Positions 19,745-30,628 are shown, counted from the stretch's first letter. The stretch is 64,000 bases of DNA from Symbiodinium sp. CCMP2592 (GCA_905221615.1 CAJNDT010006124.1:929420-993419), one strand, 5' to 3'. Made by a program: numbers and translations. Notes: a model not told the origin generated them from the sequence alone.

Positions 19745-20030
19745 TTAGGGTTTAGGGGGTGTTGGTTTGGGGTTTAGGGGGGGGGGGGGTTGGGGTTTAG
19801 GATTTAGGGTTTAGGGGGGGTTTGGGGTTTAGGGTTTTGGGGGGGTTGGGGTTTAGGGTTTAGGGGGGGGGTTTGGGGTTCAGGGTTTAGGGTTTAGGGG
19901 GGTTTGGGGTTTAGGGTTTAGGGGGGGGTTTGGGGTTTAGGATTTAGGGTTTAGGAGGGGGTTGGGGTTTAGGATTTAGGGTTTAGGGGGGGTTTGGGGT
20001 TTAGGGTTTAGGGGGGGGGGGGGGTTGGGG
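19745..20030. repeat. G-rich telomere-like minisatellite
   Basis: Units of TTTGGGGTTTAGGGTTTAGG plus runs of 6-13 G. It differs from plain telomeric arrays in having long G runs and could form quadruplexes. Confidence 0.9.
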
Positions 20031-20039
20031 TGCGACTTG

Positions 20040-21540
20040 CACAGCGATGGTGAACCTGCATGTTTGGGGTTTAGGGTTGTAGGGATTGTAGGGCTCCTTC
20101 TGCCGTTACTGTGTGACTGTTGAGAGCGCTGATGTGGTTAGCTTCGCGCTCTCTCTTCGTTTATGTGCCAACTCCTGCACTTTCGTAGCCTGTTGCAAAG
20201 AGAGTCTGCGCATGTCTTGGATGCATTGATCTGCTACATGTGAAGAGCAGGGCAGTTGCAGCAGATTCGCGTTCCGAAGCAGCCAAACGCGATGCCACGT
20301 CCCAGCGAGGCGGTTTTGGGGGCCCAAGCCCAGGTGTCTGCGACCGGCTCTGGGTTGACTCTTCAAGAAGCTGACTTAGACTTGCTCTTTTGAGACACAA
20401 CAAAAGCCACGAGATCCCACCAATTCTCTGCGGAAACCTTCGATTTGACGCGAATTAAGTCTCGTGGTGGCTTCCGGCGCTTTGGCCGTAGGTTCGACAG
20501 ATTTGAGCGAGTTGGGTGTAACGTTCTGCATTTTTCTGTTGTGGCTGGTGAGTTCCCTGCATTTGTTGGTTGCATGTTTCTCTGTGCACACTTTGCACAT
20601 GTGTCCGGATGTTTTTTAAGCAGATGGTCGCGTCATCTTCCTGTTGATGCCCTGGGCCACTCTGCGGAGTCTGTTTATCTCTACATGTGGTGCCCCTTCT
20701 CGTGACGAGGTGGTCGCTACATTCGCTACATACACACATGGTTGCGATGCTTCTCGTGGCCGTGGCAGTGGCACACTGGTCGGTTCATGTTAATTTTGAT
20801 GTCCTGGGCCTCTCAAGTGAACGATCCTCCTGGATCTTACAATGTGGTAGATGCAGACGGCACTTTCGACGTACATTCTACTCAGACCGGCATTGCAGCA
20901 ATCACCGCAGGAGTCTGACATGCATTTCATCACCGCTCATGGCTTCCTGCTCTGTGCTGCAGGATGGACGGCCATCAAGATGGCTTTGCGTCTTCCTGCT
21001 TCCGGGAGGCAGTTTTGAGAAGTAGACGAGTGCAAGCCACGACCCAGCTTTCTATATGCAGGAGCTGTTGCAAGCGGCATTGTTCACCTCTTTCACCGTG
21101 AGATCAGAAATTAGAATGACGCGAACCGCCGCTGCCCGACCAAATCTCCAATATGCAAAAAGTACTTGCACCAGGCTCTCACATGCAAGTGTGACCGGGC
21201 TCGTGTAATGGTAAACCATTGCGACCATGACCCGTATGGCCTGTCAACAGGAGTGAGTGAGCATGTGTGCCGAGTGGACTGTTCAGAGCTGGTCTGCGGT
21301 TCATGCGATCTTGGTGGGGTCAAATCGGCCGAAGTCCAGAACATGTGGGTTGAAAAACGATGGTATCCGGGCCGCGGAAACTCATGCAACCTCGCACACA
21401 CAACTTTGGAAGTAGTTCCATGCAGGTATAGGAGACTGTAGGGAGACTCCTGCCAAGAGTGGAGAATCTACCCCCTTTCCACACGTATTTGTTTTGGAAA
21501 TGCTTCATGTTTTCTTGAAGTAACTAGCGTTATGCACCCC
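20040..21540. other. Complex unique region, Cys/His-rich frames on both strands
   Basis: Minus-strand frames (20376-20600, 20455-20739) contain MCKVCTEKHATNKC and CSECSDHLVTRRGTTC. The plus strand contains CRVDCSELVCGSCD (21166-21441) and QCGRCRRHFRRTFYSDRHC (20687-21025). Pairs of cysteines suggest zinc-binding modules, perhaps a decayed repeat-rich gene, but the frames shift and overlap on both strands. No protein is called. Confidence 0.3.
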
Positions 21541-21770
21541 CCCACCCTTCTTGTATGTGGGAGAATGTAGGAGGACTCACCGAGATGCTCGCAAACAGCT
21601 GAGTATAGTTGAGTATCTTCCCCTTGCCACCGCGAGCGCATGCGATGTTGTATGTGGCTCCGCGCATGCGTGATGGTTTATACTGCAGCTGAACATCAGC
21701 CTCGCAGCCACAAGCCCCACAAGCCTTTCAAGTCTTGCCGTCCCTCCTCCGCCGATCCAAAGTGACGTGA

Positions 21771-21983
21771 TGGCGTGCTGGGAAGTCCAGGAACTTCGTC
21801 GAGAGCTCCGTGGCTGAAATGCAGCAACACCGCCTTTTAGCAGTTAACACCAGTCTGAGATCAAGGAACCTGGAGCTTCGACGGGCAATTTTCCAGCTGC
21901 AAAACCAGCCGCTTTACGTGATTTATAGCCACTGTACATGGGACCGCAACGATCAGAATTGGGTTTGGCGGGGATCTTTCTGA
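21771..21983 (+). CDS. Candidate terminal exon with coiled-coil stretch
   Basis: The frame is open from 21771 to TGA at 21981-21983. It contains SVAEMQQHRLLAVNTSLRSR and NLELRRAIFQLQNQPL, a heptad-like amphipathic helix, then SHCTWDRNDQNWVWRGSF. An in-frame ATG lies at 21819. An opposite-strand frame (21844-22089) is also open; the plus strand is preferred for its coiled-coil pattern and the direction of neighbouring candidates. The family is unknown. Confidence 0.35.
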   Translation, partial: WRAGKSRNFVESSVAEMQQHRLLAVNTSLRSRNLELRRAIFQLQNQPLYVIYSHCTWDRNDQNWVWRGSF

Positions 21984-22514
21984 GCGGTTTTGAGCGAACC
22001 TGGAAGAGTGTGTTTAAAGGGATTCGTTTTAGTAGGGGTCTATGAGGGTAGGTTACATGGGTTTGAGAGGGCTTCGAGGATTTTTTCAAACTGGGATTGA
22101 CATGTTACCGAACGGCTTTTTGAGGGGGTTTGCAGTGTCCAGTGGAAGAGGGTTCGACTGGCACGGGGGGGCTGGTACCCAGACTTCGAACCGTTGTAGG
22201 TTTACCTGTTTTTCTGGTTATGGGCTCTGTCAGGGTAGAGGTAAGTTATGAGGTGTCTGGTGGATTCAGGATTTGGGGGGTGTAGTTTTGAGGATATCAG
22301 CGTGTCGGGTCGCGAGGTTTAGGGTGTCGAGGCCTCAGTGCATTGTAGCGAGTACTATGGGGGCCTAAATACTTACCAACATCATTCATGGGAGTTCCTT
22401 ATAAGAATAATAACTATGTCAGAATATACCCCCAAACCCGATTCAGCCTTGTTTTTACTTAAAGGAAAATCGCAAAGAAAGGGAAAATCTGACTGGTTCA
22501 CACCGTCCCTAAGT

Positions 22515-22612
22515 CATAAGTGGGGATCCCAAAACCTGCTGTTTTCAGAGGTTAGACCCTCTAATTAACGGGTCAGAACCTACTACTTTGTAGGGTTGGG
22601 GATCAAGTTTTA
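22515..22612. mobile_element. Family E element
   Basis: GTGGGGATCCCAAAACCTGC faces GTAGGGTTGGGGATC, with the interior GAGGTTAGACCCTCTAATTA. Confidence 0.6.
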
Positions 22613-23003
22613 CATGTGAACTTGTTGTTACAAGCTGAGATTAAAAAGGCTTCTCGCGGTCGTATAGCACCGGAACAAGTTGAATGTAGTAGTTCTTAGA
22701 CAAATATACAGCCGAACAGTGGAGCAAGGCAATCTCACACAACCCTGCAAATTACTGCAAAGCTTGTGTTCTGGACGGCCGAGCACAGGTCACGAACTGC
22801 GGTGGTTCCCACGACCACCTCTCAGACGTATGCAGCCCAGTGTCGTTCATGTGGTCTGTGTGCTTGTTTGTGTGTTAGGTGTCTTTGCCGGGTTCTGGTG
22901 CATCGTGCTGCAAGGCTTTCAGGCTGAGTGTCATTATGCAGGGCTTGGAGTTCACGGCCTATATAGTTAGTTTATGCGAGCGGGATCGTGTTTCCAAAGC
23001 TTG

Positions 23004-23106
23004 TTGAGATACATGGACTCCCAGTTGGCTCTTTTTCCCTTTGTGTAGGTTCCTAATGAAATTCACCAGTAGCATGTTAATTCGCAGGTTTCCGGGCATC
23101 TTGGGA
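23004..23106. mobile_element. Degenerate family A element
   Basis: CATGGACTCCCAGTTGGCTC, then TTTTTCCCTTTGTGTAGGTTCC, as in family A, with a decayed right end near CCGGGCATCTTGGG. Confidence 0.5.
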
Positions 23107-23158
23107 TATGTTCAGAGGGCCTATCTGGCCAAGAGCTGGGTCATGAATTGGCACTTCA

Positions 23159-23240
23159 GAGTTTCCGAAATTAGGGCGTATAATATGGATCCCACTATTT
23201 AGGGTACTATGTTAGGATCCCTTTTTTTCGGAAACTCCCA
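23159..23240. mobile_element. Family C element, short copy
   Basis: GAGTTTCCGAAATTAGGG faces TTTTTTCGGAAACTCCC. Confidence 0.7.
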
Positions 23241-23390
23241 TGTGAGGCTTGCATGACTTCACATTACTTCAAACTGTATACGTAGACGGTACCTGGAAGG
23301 AAAAAGCCTTGTCAGAACCCTCCATACAGTCTTGTCTCTGTGCACTCCTCCAGGCATCCACAGTCCTAGCCCCAACGCACTGTACCTTCC

Positions 23391-23551
23391 ATGACAAATC
23401 GCACGCGAAAAACCTATCAGGTCAGCATCGACTTGAATCCGGATCCAATCTCCCGATCGACTCCCTTCACGCTGACCCTGGCTGGCACCCTGGATGAGGA
23501 AAGCTGGGATGGGTGCACTGCAACAGATTCGGAAGGAAAGCTAGGTTTTTT
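23391..23551 (+). CDS. Candidate exon, unknown
   Basis: The frame contains MTNRTRKTYQVSIDLNPDPI and FTLTLAGTLDEESWDGC, ending near AAGCTAG|GTTTTTTC, a possible GT donor at about 23551. A related phrase, LTGTLDEDC, can be read at about 54325-54355, so this may belong to a repeated domain. It is not assigned to a known family. Confidence 0.3.
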
Positions 23552-23904
23552 CTTGTTGGGGGGGATCCTTGTTGGAGGACGCTCCTGTGTGTCGCTGTCC
23601 TAGTACTTCCCGGGAAGGATGTCGAACCAGCCGATGCCCGTGAACCTTGAATACAGAGCTGTATTCCGGCAGCTGAATCCACCCTAAACCCTGAACTCCC
23701 CCAACCCTTGCCTGCACCCTATAAAACTTTTTTTTAGGTCCCCTATCATCCTTGTACAAGTCCTTAAAAAGGTAGGTTGTTTGGGGTTAAGATAACCCTG
23801 CTCAAGTCGATTGCAGGATCTCACCGGCGGTGAGCTTGATGTGTCGCTGGAGGCTTGCATGACCTGATTGCAACTTGCGTAAGGAAATCCCGAGTTTGGG
23901 TTGT

Positions 23905-24010
23905 AATAAAGAGGGCTTAATAAATTACCTGTACCACGTTAGGGTTCCTTATTGTAATTATAGTTTAATGGGCCCCAAAAACCTGTTCTGATTATTGAGG
24001 CCCCCCATAT
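23905..24010. mobile_element. Family P element
   Basis: AGAGGGCTTAATAAATTACC, GGGTTCCTTATTGTAATTATAG and GATTATTGAGGCCCCCC mark the family. Confidence 0.65.
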
Positions 24011-24239
24011 TAAATTTCCGTTCCCTTGCTGTTGGCGGTGCGGGGTGAATGGGTACCGAAGAACATCTGCTTATCTATCCGTCCATCTGTCTAGCTGCTA
24101 CCTGCTTGGTCATAGGTGAGTAACATTTTAGCTTTTTAAAACCCAGTAAGGAATGAACGTGTATATTTTTAATCCTATCCCAACAATGAACTAGCCTAGG
24201 TGTATCTATATCTATCCACTATCTTCCATATACACGACT

Positions 24240-24245
24240 ATATAA

Positions 24246-24280
<35 letters not shown>
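24240..24280. repeat. (TA)n microsatellite
   Basis: About 18 uninterrupted TA units. Confidence 0.95.
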
Positions 24281-24282
<2 letters not shown>

Positions 24283-24469
24283 TAGGACAGGCTCCTGCGG
24301 ATTACATGAGTCTAAGGTTAGAAGTATGGGCCCCTAATATCAACCCTTATGCCTTTTTGAGGGAGCTCCAGGGACTCTTTAGAGTCAATATAGGGTATAT
24401 AGGTATTTAGGGATCCCAAGGTTACGCGCCCATACTAGGGGCCCATGGTTTCAATCCTGGAATGAGGGT

Positions 24470-24670
24470 TTCCTATAGTCTCCATTGTAGTTCCTTCTTT
24501 TGGTTAACCAATTTGATGGTTAGGATCCTATAATAGAGTTTTTGGTTAGCCAAAAAAAGAACTACAATGGAGACTATAGGTAGTCCCTATCTCTCACCCA
24601 AAGGCTCCATGTACCTTGATAGTACATACTTTGGCCTTAAAGTAGTCCCTATATGGGTATTATAGGTTTG
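24470..24670. mobile_element. Family O plus family D composite, inverted copy
   Basis: The O element (24474-24583) is followed by AGTCCCTATCTCTC and then the D element, the reverse complement of 11400-11600. The spacer between O and D is shared, so the pair was copied as one unit. Confidence 0.75.
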
Positions 24671-24837
24671 TAGAAATGGCAAGAGCCTTCTCCTCGCTTT
24701 TCTGGGAGGTCCGCGCCTTGCATGTCATCGACAAGGTGCAGCAAAACCTGTTAATTAAGCATAAGGTTCCTTTAGCTTACCTTTGGTTACTACAAGGGAT
24801 CTATAAGGGTACTATAATATAGGGGGCTTAATAATCC

Positions 24838-24942
24838 TATAACTTACCTTGGGTTAGTGGGGAATGGAGGAATGGGGTACAATTGTAACTACGATTACTA
24901 CCATTCTTCCATTCCCTATTAACCAAAGGTATAAGTTAGGGC
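24838..24942. mobile_element. Family F element
   Basis: AACTTACCTTGGGTTAGTGG faces CCATTCCCTATTAACCAAAGG. A second left-end fragment lies at 24776. Confidence 0.65.
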
Positions 24943-25129
24943 TGCCTTAAAGCATTCCTGCCAGGGCGCCTTTAGGGATGCTTTTGAGGGTACTATAATG
25001 TAACGGTATTAACAAGAGTACCATATAAGGGTTTTGCTTCCAGGGTATGATTGGTCCATGTACCCATCAAGTATACACTCAGGCCTGTAAGGTTTATACA
25101 GGTGCGTGCAAAGATGGCCCTTAGGGTAG

Positions 25130-26130
25130 GACGCGAGGCTTCAAACCCTACAGTTTTGGGGTTTCGGGTCCGGGGTGTATAGAGTTTAGGGTTTAGGAGG
25201 GCTTCAATGACCTAAAAAGTGGCTAGTGGGTTAATGGACTAAAACTGACGGGTTGAAGCCTAAACTCCGAGGCAACCCAGATCAAAAAGGGTTAGGCTAT
25301 ACCCAGAGTAATTAGCAAGCGTAGCTTCGAAAACAGGATAGAACCCAACAAAAAGCATGTTTTTGGAGGCGCCTTGGCTTCTGCAGGTAACTTAGGGGTA
25401 CTTAGAAATAGTTTTTAATTTTTGGTTACTATAACCCTAAGAAACGGCTAAAATTACCATTCTTGCTAGTGTTCTAAGTTCAGTTTAGGTAAGGTTTAGG
25501 CAGTCTCGGTGCCAAAAGTTCAAGCACAGGCCAACGCCCTAAGGCCAAACTAAGCGCTGAACGAAAGGAACGTCTTTGCAAATAGTTTGGGGTGTAGCGT
25601 TTACACAGGGCAAGAAGTATTTAACAACAAGGGTGAACAACAGAATTCGTCAAGTGCTGATGGCCAAGAACCTATTCCAGTCATTAAAGCCCGATCAATA
25701 AGACGCGTTAGCAACCTTTACAGCAACCCTTTCAAGAAGCCTTCTCAAGGTTCTAACCATTGCATCGGGCTGCAGAGCATGTCAAACAGATCCCGAGACG
25801 TTTTCTGCAACGGCAGCCGATGCAACATAGGTTTCTTCAAGTATTTAGACTTTAGGGTTAATGAACACCACCTGGCGATACAGTCCACGGCCACTATACA
25901 GTAAGGTCATTGACGAGTTTCGAGCAAACTTCAACACAAAAGCTGTCCCAACCCCTAAACCCCGATCCCCCATACACCTTGCAGCTGTGAAGGTTACGTG
26001 CAAGGGAGGTCATTCACAAAGCGTGGGAATTTGGAGCTTGTGTTTACTTGACGGTTGAGGCTTCGGGCCTTCGGGCGTTTAGCGTTGTTCCTAAATTGGG
26101 CGGGTTGTAGCAGACTGTCTGGTTTTATCC
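25130..26130. other. No firm gene
   Basis: Plus-strand frames at 25587-25904 and 25861-26058 are open but no domain or splice site supports them. Confidence 0.35.
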
Positions 26131-26137
26131 TCGTGCG

Positions 26138-26228
26138 ATGGCCCACCATTCAATGCTGTCGGTGGCTGCGAATGTCGACCTTGAACACATACAGGGCATT
26201 GAGGAGCCAGCGGAGGGCCCGGAGGACC
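26138..26228 (+). CDS. Small candidate exon ending at telomere-like repeats
   Basis: ATG opens MAHHSMLSVAANVDLEHIQG followed by acidic IEEPAEGPEDPG, then enters CCCTAAA repeats that supply a stop at 26249. The acidic, low-stop composition is protein-like; no family is known. Confidence 0.25.
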
Positions 26229-26395
26229 CGGGTCTAAACCCTAAACCCTAGAAAGGCCTAAACCCCGAAAGCCCTAACCCCTAAACCCCTAAACACCCAA
26301 CCCCTAAACCCTAAACCCCCAAACCCGAAACCCTAAACCCCCAAACCCTAAAGCCCTAAACCGTCAACCCCTTATCCCCTAAACCCTAAACCTTA
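26229..26395. repeat. Telomere-like CCCTAAA/CCCCAAA block
   Basis: About twenty degenerate units, C-rich orientation. Confidence 0.9.
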
Positions 26396-26892
26396 GGCCG
26401 GTTCAGGGCAGAGGACGACTTCCTCGAATTCCAGCTCAGCTGTTGATTGGGGACTGGAATAACGAGGTTTCCAGTGACCCTCCCAATGGCCCTTGAATAG
26501 AGCCCTTGTGGTCCCTAAGCCCTAAACCCTAAACCCTATTGATGATTCCGTTGGAAATCCTGATTCTGGCTTCCCTGCACCCACCCCCGTCTTTGCATGG
26601 AATGAAGCCCGACGGCTAGTTCTAAGGATAGACCATTTAGGGTGTGGGAGTCCTGGCCAGGACAAACACCTTAAGTGCGCATTTTGGATTGAGGGTTAGG
26701 TTTGAATCAGGACTGATACTAACATACATTTATAACAGTATAATAGCATCAAAAACATTCATCATATGTTTACATATACTTCTTCAGGGATTTCGGGCTT
26801 AGGGTTTTTGGGTTTAAGGCTGAGGACGTAAGGTCTGTGGAGTTTACGGCCGGTAGCCCCAATAGACAGCATGGACGGATGTCAACGAATAG

Positions 26893-27343
26893 ATCAATGT
26901 CATCACACAGGCAGAAGAAGCTCGAACACAACAAGCTCGAGCTCCGAGAGGTTCTGATATTTCGGCGAACTTGGTTCGCGTGCCAAAATTGAGTAGGCAC
27001 GAGCATGATGTGGCAGATCTTCGTGGACTGCTTTCACCACTGGCCCAAAAACATAGTCTTGCTTACAAATATGTAAGTCCAAGACATCTGCTTTCGCTTG
27101 CGCATGAAACTCCAGAGCCAATCACGACAAGAAGATGTTACACTAGAAGCCAGAAAGTTGGAATATCATTATCGTAGCCCCCTTAAGGTAAATTATAGGG
27201 GATCCTACCATTAATCCATATTCCAACTTTCTGGAGTTCCCTATAAGAGCCCTGTTCTTGAATCTTGGAGCACCCAGCCTGTCACCTCAGTAAGTTCAAA
27301 AGATCTTCAGATCACAGTGAGGAAACCCTTCTTTGCAGGAAAT
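26893..27343 (+). CDS. Two-exon candidate split by an inverted-repeat element
   Basis: Exon 1 is open for 85 codons (26893-27148): VITQAEEARTQQARAPRGSD, then HDVADLRGLLSPLAQKHSLA and TPEPITTRRCYTR. Exon 2 (27237-27343) reads IPYKSPVLESWSTQPVTSVS and ends FFAGN beside a family P element. The join ACTAGAA|GCCAG to TTCTGGAG|TTCCC is a GC-AG intron of 88 nt equal to the hairpin element. An internal TAT|GTAAGT could be an alternative donor. An opposite-strand frame (26903-27121) is open too. No domain is recognised; the fragment is rich in charged residues and probably soluble. Confidence 0.4.
27149..27236. mobile_element. 88-bp inverted-repeat element in a candidate intron
   Basis: GCCAGAAAGTTGGAATAT faces ATATTCCAACTTTCTGG, 17 matching bases at the ends. 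It was seen only once in the window. Confidence 0.8.
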
Positions 27344-27346
27344 GCT

Positions 27347-27440
27347 ATAGGGGCCTGTTTCATTACCTATACCATTTTGGGGTTCCTTATTATAATTACA
27401 CTATCATGCGCCCCAAAACCTCTGTTCTAATCATTTAAGG
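27347..27440. mobile_element. Family P element
   Basis: AGGGGCCTGTTTCATTACC faces AATCATTTAAGGCCCCT, with GGGGTTCCTTATTATAATTAC inside. Confidence 0.75.
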
Positions 27441-27710
27441 CCCCTGCATTAGAGAGTCATCTTTTTTTCATGGGCTTGTATAAGGGTAGTTCCCGAAATA
27501 ATGGTTGTTTCTAAAGTCTCTTTGTTTTATAAGGGTGCCGTATTATCTTGGGTTTTTGGGCCCCTAATTTGGACAACTATCCTTATAGGAACCCTTTAGA
27601 AACCCTTACGGATCTCTCTAAGGACTAAATTAAAAAGGGACAGCTAAACCCATAAGCCCTAAACCCCTCAACTCCTAAGCTCCTGAACGCTAAACACACG
27701 GTATGTGGAG

Positions 27711-27825
27711 CTTGGAGGGTCGTGGGACTTAGCGGTTTCGGTTATAAGTACCCTTAATTGGGGTTATAAGTATGGTTACCTTAGTTATAAGTAACCCTAG
27801 TTACTAAGTCCCATGACCCTTTAAG
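27711..27825. mobile_element. Family B element
   Basis: CTTGGAGGGTCGTGGGACTT faces AGTCCCATGACCCTTTAAG, with TTATAAGTA repeats inside. Confidence 0.75.
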
Positions 27826-27887
27826 AGGAGGTCGTTGAGGAGATGGAAGTGCAGCGCCAGACGAGCCATTCTACAAACCCGCGCCTT

Positions 27888-28050
27888 GGCTTAGGGGTTT
27901 AGGGCTTTAGGGCTTAGGGTTCAGGGCCTTAGGCTTCAGGCTTTCGGGTTTAGGGCTTTAGGGCTTTAGGCTTTAGGGTTTAGGGCCTTAGGCTTTAGGG
28001 TTTAGGGCCTTAGGCTTTAGGGTTGAGAGTTTAGGGGTGGGGGGGAGGGG
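27888..28050. repeat. Telomere-like TTTAGGG/TTTAGGC block
   Basis: G-rich orientation, with many GGGCTTTAGG variants. Confidence 0.85.
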
Positions 28051-28171
28051 GTGAGGGGCTGGCTTTTCTGAAGTCTTGTTTTCGCGAACGGGCCTTCGCC
28101 CAAGGACTTCTGAACCTTAGTTGCAACCGTCAACCCTGAGGCCTCTAGAGGTCCAGAAGCGTTGAAGCCTA

Positions 28172-28282
28172 AAATACTATATAGGGGCCTAAAAAATTAC
28201 CAACACTGTTTTGGGTGTTCCTTATTATAATTACCGTATACTGGGCCCCAAAACCCTATTCGAACTGTTAAGGCGCCTGTAC
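28172..28282. mobile_element. Family P element with a long tail
   Basis: AGGGGCCTAAAAAATTACC opens it and TTAAGGCGCCTGTA closes the core. A tail of TATAGACCCCTTTTAAATGG type follows to TGGGCCCCTAAG at 28371. The copy at 41994-42292 has the same tail, again directly before an exon candidate. Confidence 0.65.
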
Positions 28283-28371
28283 TAAACCATATAATAGTAG
28301 CCCTTATAGACCCCTTTTAAATGGACCCCGTTAAAAAGGACCCCTTTAAAGGAACCTTACTGGGCCCCTAA

Positions 28372-28683
28372 GTTGGGCTGCCCAGGTCTGGAAAGTCTGA
28401 GAGAGAGAAGGTCGAGGAGTTTACCCTGCAGCGAGAGATTGAGCGCCTGCGCTCCTTCTATTTCGTGCTGCAGCTGGCCTTTGCTACTCTGTTCTCTGGA
28501 GTTATTCTGACGGCGTTGACGGAGCTCATGTGGAGAAATCTCCCAGCTGGACGCACGACTGAGAGTATTATCTCCGGCCTGTCTGTGTTAGCGTGGTTTT
28601 TGACGTCTGCATCGATCACCATTGTTTCGACCTGCCCGATTGATGAGCTGGACCTCAACTCCTTCATGCACCTGTTCTCCTAA
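28372..28683 (+). CDS. Candidate terminal exon of a membrane protein
   Basis: The frame is open from just after a TAA at 28369 to TAA at 28681-28683, 103 codons. A charged helix (KSEREKVEEFTLQREIERLR) leads into two hydrophobic segments, FYFVLQLAFATLFSGVILTA and IISGLSVLAWFLTSASITIV, then a short acidic tail. A likely acceptor is CTGCCCAG| at 28385. The layout suggests a C-terminal region with a coiled coil followed by two membrane helices. The family is not recognised. It follows directly on a family P element. Confidence 0.5.
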   Translation, partial: VGLPRSGKSEREKVEEFTLQREIERLRSFYFVLQLAFATLFSGVILTALTELMWRNLPAGRTTESIISGLSVLAWFLTSASITIVSTCPIDELDLNSFMHLFS

Positions 28684-28771
28684 GCCACATTTTTCTAACG
28701 CTTGAGAACCGCGGAGGAATGTTGGGCATGAGACGGCAATACATCGTTTAGTTAGTCAGAATTCACCAAAA

Positions 28772-28882
28772 CTAGGATGCCCAGTAGTACCCTTATTTCT
28801 TTTTTGTAGTCCTAGATTCCTTATAAAAGTTACCCAATATAAAAAAAAGGCCTTTTTATTCTTAGGTTACTGGGTGTCCTAG
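28772..28882. mobile_element. Family A element with 4-bp duplication
   Basis: CTAGGATGCCCAGTAG faces TTACTGGGTGTCCTAG, with AAAA on both sides (28768-28771, 28883-28886). Confidence 0.85.
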
Positions 28883-28889
28883 AAAATGT

Positions 28890-29352
28890 TCTGTAAGGAA
28901 TGAAAACAGGCCCAAGCACTCAATCCCCAAAACTCCGAAAGCAACATCTGTAGGCAGTCTCGGCCGTTGGCATGTGCTTTTCTGGCCATCCCGCCATTGT
29001 CAGCATCTGCACCGCGGGTGTTGGAGAGGCCATCAGTCCAGGATTATCTCTACTTTTGAGGGTGCGTGGATTAGGTGCTTAGGCGTAGGCGTAAAGGTCG
29101 GTTTAGGGTTCAGGGTTTAGGGTGTTATGGAGGTTTTAGGCTTTTAGGGTTTAGGGCCTTGGGACATGCAGGTCTATGCCAAAAGAAGTTCACCCAGCAC
29201 AAGAAACTGCCGTTTGCAGTCGCTTGCAAATCCTGTTGCGTGGATCCGGCTGACTTTACGTCTCACAACCCATTATTTGTAGGGCTCAGGGCTACAGGAT
29301 TTGCAACTCGAAATCCTCTTTTCCTCAACCAGTAATCTTGATTCTAGCACCC

Positions 29353-29392
<40 letters not shown>

Positions 29393-29490
29393 TACTAGAA
29401 TATACCCTCAATCGCTATTCCAATTGTTCAACGATCCTTGTAGTAGTCTGCATTACTTGTCTTATTGTGAATTATTATTGTCACTACTAC
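28890..29490. other. No firm gene; TA microsatellite and a small hairpin
   Basis: TTGCAAATCCTGT (about 29225) and ACAGGATTTGCAA (about 29293) form a lone inverted repeat. (TA)n lies at 29356-29388. An open frame at 29075-29335 is unsupported. Confidence 0.5.
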
Positions 29491-29595
29491 TACGGTTGAT
29501 GTTATAAATCCTGCATTACCCATAATAAGAACTATACCATTATTCCCATAGTTTAGGGTCCTTAGGGTAGTGCAGGATGTATATCATCAACCGTA
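29491..29595. mobile_element. Family H element, intact copy
   Basis: TACGGTTGATG faces CATCAACCGTA. The next segments, TATAAATCCTGCATTACCC and GTAGTGCAGGATGTATATC, also pair. This copy shows the undisturbed sequence of the two interrupted copies at 57148 and 57436. Confidence 0.85.
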
Positions 29596-29669
29596 CTTCC
29601 CAAGAGGCCCTATGGGCGCTGGGTCTCCTGCCTCGCCTCCCGGACGGCTTTTGCTGTTGAATGTCGGGC

Positions 29670-29775
29670 TTAGCCTTTAGGGTTTAGGGTTTAGGCTTTA
29701 GGGTTTAGGGTTTAGGGTTCAGGGTTTAGGGTTTAGGGTTCAGGGTTTAGGGTCTAGGCTTTAAGGTTCAGGGGT
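29670..29775. repeat. Telomere-like TTTAGGG block
   Basis: About a dozen units including TTCAGGG variants, G-rich orientation. Confidence 0.9.
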
Positions 29776-29969
29776 GTAAAGGTTTCCGGTTTCAAGGTTT
29801 TAGGGTTTTGGGATGGAGTTGAGTGGTGTTTGGGAGCCCCTGATGAGCAAGAAGCCTTATCCCGTGAACCCAAAACCCCCCCAAAAAAAACTAGGATTCC
29901 CTACCCGGTCCACGCCAGGATTCCGATCTGAGTAGGAGAAGCCTCTGTGCAGCTGCTGGGGTATTCCTG

Positions 29970-30062
29970 GGATCCGAGAACCTACCGTTTTAAGGGCTCA
30001 GCGGCTCTACCCTCTAATTAAGGGGTCATAACCTACTATTTGGTTAAGCCTTACCTAGAGCA
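29970..30062. mobile_element. Family E element
   Basis: CCTGGGATCCGAGAACCTACCG faces ACCTACTATTTGGTTAAGCC, with a CAGCGG interruption in the core. Confidence 0.55.
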
Positions 30063-30408
30063 ACCAAGGTATCTTTACGTGCGACTTGAGGGCGAGTGGA
30101 TGGGTTTTCGCTGGGTTTAAGATTGGCTTGGTGGCGACCTTAATAAAGCCAGCAAGCAGACTCAGCATTTCTGGGTGAACTCACCTTAGAGGGCGTATTG
30201 CTTCTTTGGGATCGCTCTATGCCCGCACAGGTTGTTTTCAACGGTGATGGGCGCCCCCAGCACATGTCGCGAGTAAGGATGAGAAGTAGGATTGCGAGAA
30301 ACATGGCCTTGCTTCAACACCTTATGTACTAACTCTTGTAATACCTCTCATGGTCACAGATTCCCGTGCTGCCGAGGTGGGGCTGGCCTTATTAGTACAT
30401 GGCTGCTC

Positions 30409-30505
30409 TTGCAGGCGGAGATGTCTGCGACAGTGCAGCAGGCGGTTCCGACGCATGTGGCCCTCGTTTTGCACGCTCATGGAGCTGTGGTATTTGGACA
30501 CCATG
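30409..30505 (+). CDS. Candidate upstream exon of the membrane-protein gene
   Basis: After TTGCAG| one frame reads AEMSATVQQAVPTHVALVLH and another reads RRMWPSFCTLMELWYLDTMF. Both are open to the edge of a family A element. Its position before 30629 suggests the same gene, but the frame is undecided. Confidence 0.25.
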
Positions 30506-30507
30506 TT

Positions 30508-30620
30508 TCATGGACTCCCAGTAGGCCCTTTTTCCCTTTTTGTAGTCCCAGGTTCCTGAAAAAGTTCCCAAAGTACCAAAAAGGGAGCCCTTTTTCTTCG
30601 TAGGTTACTAACCATCCTAG
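30508..30620. mobile_element. Family A element, degenerate ends
   Basis: ACTCCCAGTAGGCCCTTTTT opens it, TTTTTGTAGTCCCAGGTTCC is the family core and TAACCATCCTAG closes it. Confidence 0.7.
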
Positions 30621-30628
30621 GTTAGCAG

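Noticed and set aside
21844-22089. 81-codon minus-strand frame
   Set aside because: It overlaps the better-composed coiled-coil exon on the plus strand and has no splice support.
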